Assembly: GCA_033791545.1 (NCBI GenBank)
Contig: JASJGL010000033.1
Coordinates: 1-26,705 of the forward strand
Source of the DNA: Antarcticimicrobium sp033791545
GTDB lineage: Bacteria; Pseudomonadota; Alphaproteobacteria; Rhodobacterales; Rhodobacteraceae
Reading direction: 5' to 3'
DNA length: 26,705 nt
A program made the position numbers and the translations under genes. Of the stretch, positions 7,432-15,046 are shown piece after piece. The notes beneath the pieces are model-generated. The model searched no databases and was not told the DNA's origin. It saw only the letters and a program-made list of their open reading frames with translations. Each line of letters begins with the position of its first letter. The stretch's first letter is position 1.

Positions 7432-9555
7432 TCAGACCAGCCCGAAGGCGGCGTAGGGGATGAACCGCACCGGCGTGCCGGGCGTGATCGTCAGTGCGTC
7501 GTCGGGCAGCTCCACCAACCCGGTGGCCCAGCTCAACCCGCTGATCCTGCCAGAGCCTTCGGATTGGAACACCTCCGCCGTGCCCGCCTTTGTCAGCCGC
7601 GCGCGCAGGAATTCCCGCCGCCCCGGTTTCTTGGTCTTGGAAAACGCCGCAGGCACGGTAAAGCCCTGCGGGCGCTGCCACCCGGCCCCGGCCATCAGCG
7701 ACAGGGCCGGGCGGGCAAACACCAGCGCACAGACCAGCGCCGCGACCGGATTTCCGGGCAGGCCGAAAACCGGCGTTCCCTGCCACATCGCCAGCGCCAG
7801 CGGGCGCCCCGGTTTCACCGCGATGCGCCAGCTTGACAGTGTGCCCTTGCGCCGCAGCAAGGCCGAGACGTGGTCCTCGTCCCCCGCCGAGGCTCCGCCC
7901 GAGGTCAGAACCACATCGGCCCTGTCCGCGCCGTCGTTCAGGCGGATCTCGATCTGGTCCGGGTCGTCGCGCACATGGCCAAGGTCAACCGCCTCGCAGC
8001 CCCAGCCCTTTGCCAGCGACAGCAGCATGGGTCGGTTGGCATCCCAGATCTGATGCGGCGCGGCAGGGCTGGCCGGGCTGGGCACGATCTCGTCACCGGT
8101 CGAGAGGACACCGACCCGCAGCGGGCGGAACACCTCGACCTCGGGGATGCCAAGCGCCGACAGCAATGCCAGATCGGGGGCACGCAGACGATGACCGGCG
8201 GGCAGGGCCTGCGCCCCCTCGACCACGTCCTCGCCGGCCTCGCGGGTGTTGGCGTGGGGTTTGAGCGGGCCGTCAAAGATCACCGTGCCGCCGTCCAGCG
8301 CGGTGTCTTCCTCCAGTACCACGGTATCGACGCCTTGCGGCAGGATCGCGCCGGTGAGGATGCGGATCGCGGCCCCCAATGGCACTGCGCCGTCAAACGG
8401 CTGGCCCGCCGCCGCGCGCCCCGCGACCAGAGGCAGGCGCTGAACCCCCGCGCCGGTCGCGGCATGGGCAAAGCCATAGCCATCGACGGCGGAATTCGGG
8501 CGCGGCGGGTTGGATCGGCGCGCGATGCAGGCGGCGGCAAGGATGCGCCCGGCGGCCTGCGCGCTGGGCAGGCTCTGGCGCGCGGTCACCGGGTGCAGCG
8601 CGGCGCGTAATTTGTCCAGCGCCACCTCCACCGGCACCCACTCCACTCCCTGCGGCATGGCGAAACAATCATTGCGCAGCCGGGGCGGCAGGATCGCGGG
8701 TGCAAGCCCCTTGTGGGCGGCAGCCTCGATCTTGGCCTCATGACCCAGCCCGAGGATCCAGCCCTCTTCCAGATCACCGTCGCGCGTCATCGCGTCGAGT
8801 TGTTCCGGCGACAACGCTCGCAGCGCGGCGGCCAAGATGCGGACCTGCGTGCGATCCTTGATCTCCTCCGGCTCGGCCAGTTCCGCGACGGTTTTCGCGA
8901 TCAGCGAGGGGAACACCTCGACCAGCGTGATCGGGGTCTGCGCGGTCTCGAACGGGCGCACGGAAAGCGCCGCGCCGAACCGTTTGCGCAGCGCCTGCAG
9001 CCGGGCAATGCCCAGCAGCGCCTGCGAGCCGACCGACCCCGCGCCCGCCAGTTTCCAGACCGGCTGCGCCCCCTTGGCGGCATCGCAAGCGCGTTTGTCG
9101 GCGAAGGGGTTGGCATGGTCGGCCTTGGTGCGTGGCAAGTCGGGAATGTCGCGGCCCAGCGGGTTGGCCCAGAACGGGCCGGAGCCGGGGAAGCGCCGGT
9201 TGATCTCTGCTGCCGCGTCCAGCCGGTTGTTGGCATTGTCGGGCCCGTCTTCGATCCGCGCCGCGATCTCGGCCCAAAGCGCGAGGGGATCGTCGGTGCC
9301 GGTCAGGGCGCGGGCAAAGCCGCGCGGATAGGCAAAGGGAAAATCGAACCCGGCAAGCACCCGTCGCCCGGCGTCGATTTCCGTTGTGAACAGGGTGCAA
9401 AGCGCTTCGGTCGCCGCATCGCGGGTGCGGTGGTAGCTGGTCGTCACCTCGCCGTCCCGCGCCATACCGATCCAGATCGCATCCTTTGAGGGCCGCGCGG
9501 GTGAGGGGCTGGAGGCCCCTGACCAATCGGTGACGACGACGGTGTCAAAGCTCAC
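7432..9555 (-). CDS. moeA: MoeA-type molybdopterin molybdenumtransferase with N-terminal RNase H-like (DUF429-like) domain
   Basis: A 707-aa two-part protein. Residues from about 305 to 707 are a MoeA/gephyrin-E domain, which inserts molybdate (or tungstate) into adenylylated molybdopterin. Motifs there are NSAVDGYGF (354-362), LSTGDEI (484-490), TSGGASAGDEDHV (551-563), KPGRP (581-585) and GLPGNPVAAL (598-607). Residues 1-290 are extra: VVVTDWSG (Asp10), GFDFPFAYP (Asp71), VEVFPS (Glu213), KDRTQVR and a GDLEEGWILGLGHEA helix. This pattern resembles the RNase H-like DUF429 fold, with acidic residues in plausible active-site places. The start is GTG at 9555, overlapping the mobB stop (GTGA). 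MoeA alone is about 400 aa, so the N-terminal domain is a genuine fusion. Its role is unknown. Confidence 0.9.
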   Translation of the reverse strand: MSFDTVVVTDWSGASSPSPARPSKDAIWIGMARDGEVTTSYHRTRDAATEALCTLFTTEIDAGRRVLAGFDFPFAYPRGFARALTGTDDPLALWAEIAARIEDGPDNANNRLDAAAEINRRFPGSGPFWANPLGRDIPDLPRTKADHANPFADKRACDAAKGAQPVWKLAGAGSVGSQALLGIARLQALRKRFGAALSVRPFETAQTPITLVEVFPSLIAKTVAELAEPEEIKDRTQVRILAAALRALSPEQLDAMTRDGDLEEGWILGLGHEAKIEAAAHKGLAPAILPPRLRNDCFAMPQGVEWVPVEVALDKLRAALHPVTARQSLPSAQAAGRILAAACIARRSNPPRPNSAVDGYGFAHAATGAGVQRLPLVAGRAAAGQPFDGAVPLGAAIRILTGAILPQGVDTVVLEEDTALDGGTVIFDGPLKPHANTREAGEDVVEGAQALPAGHRLRAPDLALLSALGIPEVEVFRPLRVGVLSTGDEIVPSPASPAAPHQIWDANRPMLLSLAKGWGCEAVDLGHVRDDPDQIEIRLNDGADRADVVLTSGGASAGDEDHVSALLRRKGTLSSWRIAVKPGRPLALAMWQGTPVFGLPGNPVAALVCALVFARPALSLMAGAGWQRPQGFTVPAAFSKTKKPGRREFLRARLTKAGTAEVFQSEGSGRISGLSWATGLVELPDDALTITPGTPVRFIPYAAFGLV

Positions 9556-10046
9556 AACCCGACCTCGCGCAGGATGAAATCGGCAATCGCCCCGGTGTCG
9601 TCAAGATCAAAGACCGGCAGGGTGCAGCCCGGCTGCGGTGTATCGGCGGCTACGGCGCGCACGCTCGGGTTTTCGGCGGCCAGCAAGGGTTTGCCGGTCT
9701 CGGCGCGATGCGCTTCGATCTTGGAGTGATGATCGCGCTTGAAACCTTCGACCAGCACCAGATCGACCGGCGAGAGCCGCGCCAGCAGGTCCTCAAGCAC
9801 CGGCTCATCGGCCCCGCGCAGCTCGTGCATCAAGGCCCAGCGATGCGGCGAGGCCAGCATGACCTCCTGCGCGCCGGCTTCGCGGTGGCGGTGGCTGTCG
9901 CGCCCGGGCTGGTCGACATCGGTGCTGTGATGGGCATGTTTGACGGTAGAAACGCGCAGCCCGCGCCCGGTGAACTCACCCACCAGCCGTTCCATCAACC
10001 CGGTTTTGCCGGCGTTCTTCCAGCCGGTGACGCCATAGATCTTCAC
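9552..10046 (-). CDS. mobB: Molybdopterin-guanine dinucleotide biosynthesis adapter protein MobB
   Basis: A 164-aa P-loop GTP-binding protein that assists MobA in making the bis-MGD cofactor used by formate dehydrogenase. The protein opens KIYGVTGWKNAGKTGLMERL with the P-loop GWKNAGKT at 8-15. VKHAHH, with its conserved histidines, and LVEGFKRDHHSKIE are also typical of MobB. The start is GTG at 10046, which overlaps the mobA stop (GTGA). The frame is open about 70 codons further up, but that part lies inside mobA and is not family-like. It is coupled to moeA downstream. A complete domain of normal length. Confidence 0.93.
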   Translation of the reverse strand: MKIYGVTGWKNAGKTGLMERLVGEFTGRGLRVSTVKHAHHSTDVDQPGRDSHRHREAGAQEVMLASPHRWALMHELRGADEPVLEDLLARLSPVDLVLVEGFKRDHHSKIEAHRAETGKPLLAAENPSVRAVAADTPQPGCTLPVFDLDDTGAIADFILREVGL

Positions 10047-10666
10047 AGCGCCTCCAGCAGATGCGCCGCCTCGGTCAGGTCTTCCGGGCGGTTGACGTTG
10101 AAGAACGGATCGAAGGGCTGCGTCGGAAACTCCGCCAGCCCGGCCTGATGCGCATCGGTCCAAAGCACGATCTTGCGCAGCCCGCCCTCCAGCGCCGCAC
10201 GCAGATCCCCCCGCAGGGCGACCGGCCAAAGGCCAAAGGTCGGGTGGCGCCACAGTTTGCCCTCGGTGTCGCGCGATCCCGCCAGCGCCAACCCCTCGGG
10301 GCCCGCCGCAGCGCGCAGCCGTTCGACCAGATCGCGCGGAAAGAACGGGGTGTCGGCAGCGGCAGTGACAATTGTGTCGATCCCCTCGGCTGCGGCCCAG
10401 TCGAGCCCGGCCAGAACCCCAGCCAGCGGTCCGGGATGATCGGGCAGGCTGTCCGGCAGCACCGGCAGCGCGAATTCGGCAAAGCGTTCGGCTGCACCGT
10501 TGGCGTTGATCGCCAGACGATCACATTGTGGTGCCAGTCGCGTCAGGACGTGGTCGATCAGTCGGGTGCCGCCCAAGTCGCGCAGCCCCTTGTCGCCGCC
10601 GCCCATGCGGGTGGCCTTGCCACCGGCCAGAATGACGCCCGCGATTTCGGTCACGCTTCTGCTCAT
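10043..10666 (-). CDS. mobA: Molybdenum cofactor guanylyltransferase MobA
   Basis: A 207-aa nucleotidyltransferase that attaches GMP to molybdopterin, giving the MGD form needed by DMSO-reductase-family enzymes such as the FDH in this window. Motifs are GVILAGGKATRMGGGDKGL (10-28, GTP binding), NANG (54-57), PDSLPDHPGPLAGVLAGL and the metal-binding AAADTPFFP (Asp105). The C-terminus reads FDPFFNVNRPEDL, a MobA hallmark. The ATG at 10666 overlaps the fdhD stop by ATGA. A longer frame upstream is only the shadow of fdhD. Confidence 0.95.
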   Translation of the reverse strand: MSRSVTEIAGVILAGGKATRMGGGDKGLRDLGGTRLIDHVLTRLAPQCDRLAINANGAAERFAEFALPVLPDSLPDHPGPLAGVLAGLDWAAAEGIDTIVTAAADTPFFPRDLVERLRAAAGPEGLALAGSRDTEGKLWRHPTFGLWPVALRGDLRAALEGGLRKIVLWTDAHQAGLAEFPTQPFDPFFNVNRPEDLTEAAHLLEAL

Positions 10667-11535
10667 GCCTCTGCCCCCTTGCGCCGATGTTTTCCGGCCT
10701 CTTCCGGCACCTCGCCGGGGTCGACATCGCGCAGCAGCCGGTCTTCGCCCGACAGGCAGACGAACCGCTGCCCGCGCATCCGCCCGATCAGGGTCAGCCC
10801 GACCTGCCGCGCGATTTCCACCCCCCAGGCGGTGAAGCCCGAGCGCGAGGCCAGCACCGGGATGCCCATCAGCGCGCATTTGATCACCATCTCAGAGGTC
10901 AGCCGCCCGGTGGTATAGAGGATCTTGTCATCGGCCCGCACCCCGTGGCGGAACATGAACCCGGCGATCTTGTCCACCGCGTTGTGGCGCCCGACATCCT
11001 CCATGTAAACCAAGGGGGTGTCGCGCTGGCACAGCACGGTGCCATGGATCGCGCCGGCCTCAAGATACAGCGACGGCGTGGTGTTGATCTGCTTGGCCAG
11101 CGCATAAAGCCAGCTTGTGCGGACCTCGGCCTGCGGCAGGGTCAGCCCCTCCAGCCCCTCCATCATGTCACCAAAGACGGTACCGACCGCGCAGCCGCTG
11201 GTGCGGGTCTTTTTCTGTACCTTTTCCTCATAGGAGGTCTGCCGGGTGGTGCGTACCACCACGGTTTCGATCTCCTCGTCGAAATCGACGCCCGTCACCT
11301 CGTCATCGGGGCGCAGCATGCCCTGATTGCGCAGAAATCCCAGTGCCAGATACTCGGGATGATCACCGATCGTCATGGCGGTGACGATCTCTTGTCGGTT
11401 CAGATAGATCGTCAGCGGGCGTTCCTCGACGACCGAGATCTCGGTCGCCGCGCCGGTGTGATCCGTGCCGGTGATCCGCCGGGTCAGCCTTTGGTCCGTG
11501 GGATCGGGCAGCAGAGGAAGGTCGGGCAGCGTCAC
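10663..11535 (-). CDS. fdhD: Formate dehydrogenase accessory sulfurtransferase FdhD
   Basis: A 290-aa FdhD. In this family sulfur from a cysteine desulfurase is passed to bis-MGD before the cofactor is inserted into formate dehydrogenase. The sequence shows ERPLTIYLN, the loop TRTSGCAVGT with Cys115, EDVGRHNAVDK (179-189), YTTGRLTSEMVIK and SRSGFTAWGVEIA. E. coli FdhD has a CxxC in this loop. Here only the first cysteine is kept. The start is placed at GTG 11535 because a perfect AAGGAG lies 7 bases upstream. In-frame ATG 11583 and TTG 11610 have no such site. First gene of fdhD-mobA-mobB-moeA, divergent from the DUF2478 gene. Confidence 0.93.
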   Translation of the reverse strand: MTLPDLPLLPDPTDQRLTRRITGTDHTGAATEISVVEERPLTIYLNRQEIVTAMTIGDHPEYLALGFLRNQGMLRPDDEVTGVDFDEEIETVVVRTTRQTSYEEKVQKKTRTSGCAVGTVFGDMMEGLEGLTLPQAEVRTSWLYALAKQINTTPSLYLEAGAIHGTVLCQRDTPLVYMEDVGRHNAVDKIAGFMFRHGVRADDKILYTTGRLTSEMVIKCALMGIPVLASRSGFTAWGVEIARQVGLTLIGRMRGQRFVCLSGEDRLLRDVDPGEVPEEAGKHRRKGAEA

Positions 11536-11620
11536 GCGGCGGCTCCTTTTTAAGGCGGGGTCTCTTTCCTGCTCGGCGGGCATCTTGTATGCCGAACTGG
11601 AGAGTTGCAAGGGGTGCGCG
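11536..11620. promoter_or_regulatory. Divergent promoter region fdhD / DUF2478, with a small inverted repeat
   Basis: Eighty-five bases separate the two divergent start codons and must hold both promoters. An inverted repeat GGCAT-CTTGT-ATGCC lies at 11579-11593 (5-base arms, 5-base spacer) and could be an operator. No clear -35/-10 hexamers are seen. The GGACAA palindrome found upstream of tup and fdh is not present here. Confidence 0.4.
11543..11548 (-). promoter_or_regulatory. Ribosome binding site deciding the fdhD start
   Basis: The minus strand reads AAGGAG here, followed after 7 bases by GTG (11535-11533). This perfect Shine-Dalgarno is the reason for calling the shorter fdhD, 16 codons inside the nearest upstream in-frame ATG. 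Confidence 0.75.
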
Positions 11621-12145
11621 ATGCTTGGCTATGTGGTGGCAGACGGGCAGGGGGCCGCGGATCTGGTGATCCGGCAGGTGGCCGAGCGGCTGCGCGCGCA
11701 AGGGGTGCATCTGGCCGGGGCGGTGCAGGTCAACATCGACACCGACCCCGACACTGATGCGGCCCGCAGATGCGAGATGGACCTGCATATCCTGTCGCGT
11801 GACACGGTGGTGCGCATCAGCCAGAGCCTCGGGGCGTTGTCGCGCGGCTGTCGGCTGGACCCGGGCGGGTTGGAACGCGCGGTCGGGCTGGTGGCAAATG
11901 CGCTGGCCGAGGGGCCGGAACTGCTGATCGTCAACAAATACGGCAAGCAGGAGATCGAGGGCCGCGGATTCCGCCCCCTGATCGGCGAGGCGCTGGCCGC
12001 AGGGATCCCGGTGCTGACAGCGGTCAACCGGGACAATGTGGCGCAATTCCGCCTCTTTGCCGAGGATCTGGCCGAGCCGCTGCCCGGCGAGGCGCAGGCG
12101 GTGTTTGACTGGTGCATGGCACGGCGGGCGGTGCCTGCGGGCTGA
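11621..12145 (+). CDS. DUF2478 protein, putative nucleotide-binding accessory of molybdate/tungstate loci
   Basis: A 174-aa cytoplasmic protein that I recognise as DUF2478. The marker is the segment LLIVNKYGKQEIEGRGFRPLIGEALAAGIPVLTAV (about 103-137), resembling the later strands of THEP1-like NTPases. The N-terminal MLGYVVADGQGAADLVIRQVAERL occupies the P-loop position, but no classical GxxxxGKS/T is present. The ATG at 11621 is preceded by AAGGGG. An upstream in-frame ATG at 11465 lies inside fdhD and is rejected. In my recollection the family accompanies molybdenum transport or cofactor genes, and here it lies between fdhD and tupBCA. No function is established, and oxyanion handling or sensing is a guess from context. 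Confidence 0.8.
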   Translation: MLGYVVADGQGAADLVIRQVAERLRAQGVHLAGAVQVNIDTDPDTDAARRCEMDLHILSRDTVVRISQSLGALSRGCRLDPGGLERAVGLVANALAEGPELLIVNKYGKQEIEGRGFRPLIGEALAAGIPVLTAVNRDNVAQFRLFAEDLAEPLPGEAQAVFDWCMARRAVPAG

Positions 12146-12259
12146 GCGGACCGGGCGGGGACAATTTGTCCGCCCCCTTTGCGCTGAACCCTCAATTTGT
12201 CCGTTTCGATGCCCCGCCACGCATGTAATCTGCTGCAGAACGAGACGGAACACTCTGTA
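12146..12259 (+). promoter_or_regulatory. tup promoter region with two GGACAA-type operator candidates
   Basis: The 114-base gap before tupB contains a perfect 13-bp palindrome GGACAATTTGTCC at 12159-12171. A second, half-conserved copy lies at 12190-12202 (10 of 13 bases identical, right half-site intact). The centres (12165 and 12196) are 31 bp apart, about three helical turns. The first copy is also flanked by GGGCGG/CCGCCC (12153-12158/12170-12175), so the same stretch might form a hairpin ending DUF2478 transcription, although only three Ts follow. The second copy's TTGTCC could serve as a poor -35. The identical palindrome occurs in the fdh gap at 19286. Confidence 0.65.
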
Positions 12260-12964
12260 ATGAATGACATTCTTCAGGGATTGGCGCGCGCGGCCAAATT
12301 GGTGGTGACGCTGAATGCCGACCTTGTGGAGATCACCCTGCTGTCGTTGCAGGTCAGTCTTGGCGCGGCGGTGATCGGCTCGGCCATCGGCTTGCCGCTG
12401 GGGGCGTGGCTGGCGATCAACCGCTTTCCGGCGCGGCGCATGGTCATCGCGCTGCTCAACGCGCTGATGGGGCTGCCACCGGTGGTGGTCGGCCTGTTCG
12501 TCTATGTGCTGTTTTCCCGGTCCGGGCCGCTCGGGGTGCTGGGGCTGCTGTTCACGCCGACCGCGATGGTGATCGCGCAGGTCATCATCATCACGCCGAT
12601 CATCGCCTCGATCGCGCATCAGGCCATCCGCGAGCTGTGGGCCGATTACCATGATCTGCTGATCTCGCTTGAGACCACGCACCGCCAGCGCATCGCCACC
12701 TTGCTTTGGGATGGGCGGCGGGCGCTGATGACGGCCTCTCTTGCCGGGTTTGGCCGCGGCATCGGCGAGGTCGGGGCGATCATGATCGTGGGCGGCAATA
12801 TCGACCATGCCACCCGGGTGCTGACCACCGCCATCGCGCTGGAGACGGGTAAAGGCGAATTCGACATGGCGCTGGCGCTGGGCTTTGTGCTGATCGGGCT
12901 GGCCATCGCGGTAAACTTGACGCTGCATATGCTGTCGCGCACCGAAAGGGGATCAAGATGGTGA
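12260..12964 (+). CDS. tupB: Tungstate ABC transporter permease TupB
   Basis: A 234-aa inner-membrane permease for tungstate (possibly also molybdate) import. Hydrophobic segments are at about 20-45 (LVEITLLSLQVSLGAAVIGSA), 60-88 (NALMGLPPVVVGLFVYVLF), 95-120 (TAMVIAQVIIITPIIASIA) and near the C-terminus (LALGFVLIGLAIAVNLTL). The cytoplasmic coupling loop is ASLAGFGRGIGEVGAIMIVGGN. I start it at ATG 12260 (MNDILQGLARAAKLVVTL). The frame is open to 12197, but those 21 residues are not family-like and lie in the operator region. It overlaps tupC by 7 bases. Assignment as Tup rather than ModB rests mainly on the binding protein two genes downstream. Confidence 0.9.
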   Translation: MNDILQGLARAAKLVVTLNADLVEITLLSLQVSLGAAVIGSAIGLPLGAWLAINRFPARRMVIALLNALMGLPPVVVGLFVYVLFSRSGPLGVLGLLFTPTAMVIAQVIIITPIIASIAHQAIRELWADYHDLLISLETTHRQRIATLLWDGRRALMTASLAGFGRGIGEVGAIMIVGGNIDHATRVLTTAIALETGKGEFDMALALGFVLIGLAIAVNLTLHMLSRTERGSRW

Positions 12965-13668
12965 ACCCGATGATGGTGCTCGACAAGGTCGAGCTGCGCC
13001 GGGGCGGGCGGGTCATCGTCGGCCCGATTTCGTTGCGCCTGCACGACGTGGGCCTGACCATGGCGATGGGGCCGAACGGCGCCGGCAAGACCACGCTGCT
13101 GCGCGCGCTGCATGGGTTGGAGCGGGTGTCCTCGGGGCAGATCCACTGGGCCGAGAGCGCCGGGGCGCTGCGCGCGCGGCAGGCTTTTGTGTTTCAGACG
13201 CCGATCCTGATGCGTCGTTCCGTGCTTGACAGTATCGCCTATCCGCTGCGGCTCAAGGGGGTGCGGCGGGGCGAGGCGCGCGAGCGCGCGGCGGCCTGCG
13301 CCGAAACCGTCGGCCTGCGGGTGCGCCTGAAAAAGGACGCCAACACCCTGTCCGGCGGCGAAAAGCAGAAAATGGCGCTGGCGCGGGCGCTGATCACAGA
13401 GCCGGCGCTGCTGTTTCTGGACGAGCCTTCGGCCAATCTCGACGGCCGTTCGACCCGGGAGATCGAAGAGATCCTGACCCATATCCGTGCCGGCGGCACG
13501 CGGATCGTGATGTCGACCCACGATATCGGACAGGCCAGACGTCTGGCCGATGAGGTGGTGTTTCTGCATGACGGGAGACTTGTCGAACAGGCCTCCAGCG
13601 CGGCCTTTTTCGACGCGCCGCAAAGCAACCAAGCCTATGCCTATTTACAGGGAGATATCGTGATATGA
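12958..13668 (+). CDS. tupC: Tungstate ABC transporter ATP-binding protein TupC
   Basis: A 236-aa ABC ATPase. Walker A is MGPNGAGKTT (37-46), the Q-loop FQTP (79-82), signature LSGGEKQKMALARAL (131-145), Walker B LLFLDEP (151-157), D-loop SANLD (158-162) and H-loop His188. There is no C-terminal TOBE/Mop domain such as ModC carries, consistent with the shorter TupC. ATG 12958 is preceded by AAAGGGG and overlaps the tupB stop. Its own stop overlaps tupA by ATGA. It would energise TupB in the inner membrane. Confidence 0.92.
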   Translation: MVNPMMVLDKVELRRGGRVIVGPISLRLHDVGLTMAMGPNGAGKTTLLRALHGLERVSSGQIHWAESAGALRARQAFVFQTPILMRRSVLDSIAYPLRLKGVRRGEARERAAACAETVGLRVRLKKDANTLSGGEKQKMALARALITEPALLFLDEPSANLDGRSTREIEEILTHIRAGGTRIVMSTHDIGQARRLADEVVFLHDGRLVEQASSAAFFDAPQSNQAYAYLQGDIVI

Positions 13669-14468
13669 CGTTCAAGACCCTTCTCGCCGCGGCCTTTTCC
13701 GCGGTCTTCGCCGTCGCCGCCCAAGCGCAGGACATGAAGATGTCGGTGACGACTTCGTTCGCCAACTCTGGCCTTGCCGACGTGCTGCTTCCCGAGATTA
13801 AGAAAGACACCGGCATCACCGTGCAACTGCTGATCGTGGGCACCGGTCAGGCGCTCAAGCTTGGCGCACAGGGCGATGTGGATGCGGTGCTGGTGCATGC
13901 CAAGGCTGCCGAACTGGCCTGGCTTGCCGAGGGCAACGGCACCCACCGCCGCGAGATCATGTATAATGATTTCATTTTTGTCGGCCCCTCCGATGATCCG
14001 GCCGGGGTCGCCCAGGCCGACAAGGCGACCGGCGCGCTGAGCGCCATTGCCGAGGCGCAGGCCGCCTTTGTCAGCCGCGGCGACAACAGCGGCACCCACA
14101 AGATGGAGCTGCGCCTGTGGGACGCAGCGGGGATCGCGCCGCAGGGCGATTGGTACCGCGCGGTCGGTCAGGGCATGGGCGCGGCGCTGAACACCGCCTC
14201 GGGGATGAACGCCTATCTCATGTCGGATCGCGCCAGCTGGCTGAAGTTCGCCAACAAGGGCGATCTGAAGCTGGTCTATGAGGGCGACCCGATCCTGTTC
14301 AACCAATATGCCTATATGCCGGTGAACCCCACGAAACACCCGCATGCGAAAAACGATCTGGCCAACACGCTCGAAGCCTGGCTGGTCAGCGATCGCGCTA
14401 AGGAGTTGATCGACGGCTATACGCTGAACGGTGAAAAGCTGTTTACCTTCAACGCCACGGTCGATTGA
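13665..14468 (+). CDS. tupA: Tungstate-binding periplasmic protein TupA
   Basis: A 267-aa periplasmic oxyanion-binding protein. The signal peptide is MTFKTLLAAAFSAVFAVAAQA, cleaved near residue 21. The mature part carries the TupA ligand signature SVTTSFANSGLADVLLP (27-43), VGTGQALKLG (58-67), GDVDAVLVHA (70-79) and MYNDFIFVGPSDDPAG (99-114), and later SRGDNSGTHKMELRLW. Together these separate TupA from ModA, so tungstate is the expected ligand. It is the last gene of tupBCA and is followed 20 bases later by a strong terminator. Placing the binding protein after permease and ATPase is the reverse of the usual tupABC order. Confidence 0.95.
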   Translation: MTFKTLLAAAFSAVFAVAAQAQDMKMSVTTSFANSGLADVLLPEIKKDTGITVQLLIVGTGQALKLGAQGDVDAVLVHAKAAELAWLAEGNGTHRREIMYNDFIFVGPSDDPAGVAQADKATGALSAIAEAQAAFVSRGDNSGTHKMELRLWDAAGIAPQGDWYRAVGQGMGAALNTASGMNAYLMSDRASWLKFANKGDLKLVYEGDPILFNQYAYMPVNPTKHPHAKNDLANTLEAWLVSDRAKELIDGYTLNGEKLFTFNATVD

Positions 14469-14488
14469 TCCCGGATCACCCGGTCAAA

Positions 14489-14526
14489 GGGCGCGCGCCG
14501 GACCCCGGCGGGCGCCCGTTTTGCTT
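14489..14526. terminator. Rho-independent terminator between convergent tupA and DUF6505
   Basis: A 13-bp GC-rich stem, GGGCGCGCGCCGG (14489-14501) with CCGGCGGGCGCCC (14505-14517), has one mismatch and a 3-base loop and is followed by GTTTTGCTT. On the minus strand the stem is followed by TTTGAC, so it may also slow transcription leaving DUF6505. It lies exactly between the two convergent gene ends. Confidence 0.85.
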
Positions 14527-14562
14527 GTCAGGCGTCATGTGCAGGGCGTTATCCTAAAGGCG

Positions 14563-15042
14563 TCAGTCGTCGAGCGAGCCGTGGATGGCGAATTGATCCA
14601 ACCCGGCCTCGGTCGCCTCGATAAAGCGATACTCCTCGCGCACCCCGGCGCCGGTCAGCTCGCGCCGCACGGTCAACACCGTGTTGGCGTCATGCTCGGC
14701 GCAAAGCTCGGCCATGTGTTTCAACTCGTCATGGGCGACCGGCAAGGCGGCCTCGAGCGCAGGTGCGCCATAGATTTCGACGAAATGCCGGGCCAGTTGA
14801 TCGGCCAGCGCATCGAGCTCGGGTGGCTCGATTTGGGTGACAGCGACAAATGTGACCCTTCCGAAGGTTTCAACGCCAAGCCAGCCATTGGCAAAGGCCT
14901 GCCGTGCCTTGCCGGTCAGATCTGCCTCGCTCCAGTTGGAGAATTCAAATCCGCCGCTGATCGCCCATTCCCCGGTGCGGGCGGGCAGGTGGAACACGTT
15001 GCGGTCACTTTCGTCAAAATGGATGGCTCGGGCCAGCAACAT
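14563..15042 (-). CDS. DUF6505 family protein
   Basis: A 159-aa soluble protein of unknown function that I place in DUF6505 from memory. The sequence opens MLLARAIHFDESDRNVFHLPARTGEWAISGGFEF and has an NGWLGVETFGRVTFVAV strand-rich centre. It has no signal peptide, membrane segment or metal motif, and only one cysteine (Cys115). It starts 4 bases after the stop of the biotin/lipoate ligase-like gene, so it is the last member of the leftward operon polyferredoxin - DUF6494 - mrp - ligase-like - DUF6505. The terminator at 14489-14526 lies beyond it. The context points to Fe-S or cofactor work around formate dehydrogenase, but nothing in the protein shows this. Confidence 0.82.
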   Translation of the reverse strand: MLLARAIHFDESDRNVFHLPARTGEWAISGGFEFSNWSEADLTGKARQAFANGWLGVETFGRVTFVAVTQIEPPELDALADQLARHFVEIYGAPALEAALPVAHDELKHMAELCAEHDANTVLTVRRELTGAGVREEYRFIEATEAGLDQFAIHGSLDD

Positions 15043-15046
15043 GGGA

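Noticed and set aside
10360..10380. GACAATTGTGTC-like sequence resembling the GGACAA operator
   Set aside because: It lies inside the mobA coding region, has different symmetry and spacing, and lacks the GG/CC ends.
12153..12177. Terminator for DUF2478 formed by GGGCGG...CCGCCC around the palindrome
   Set aside because: Only three Ts follow the stem, and an identical palindrome occurs in the fdh gap, where no gene ends. The operator reading is preferred, though a dual role is possible.
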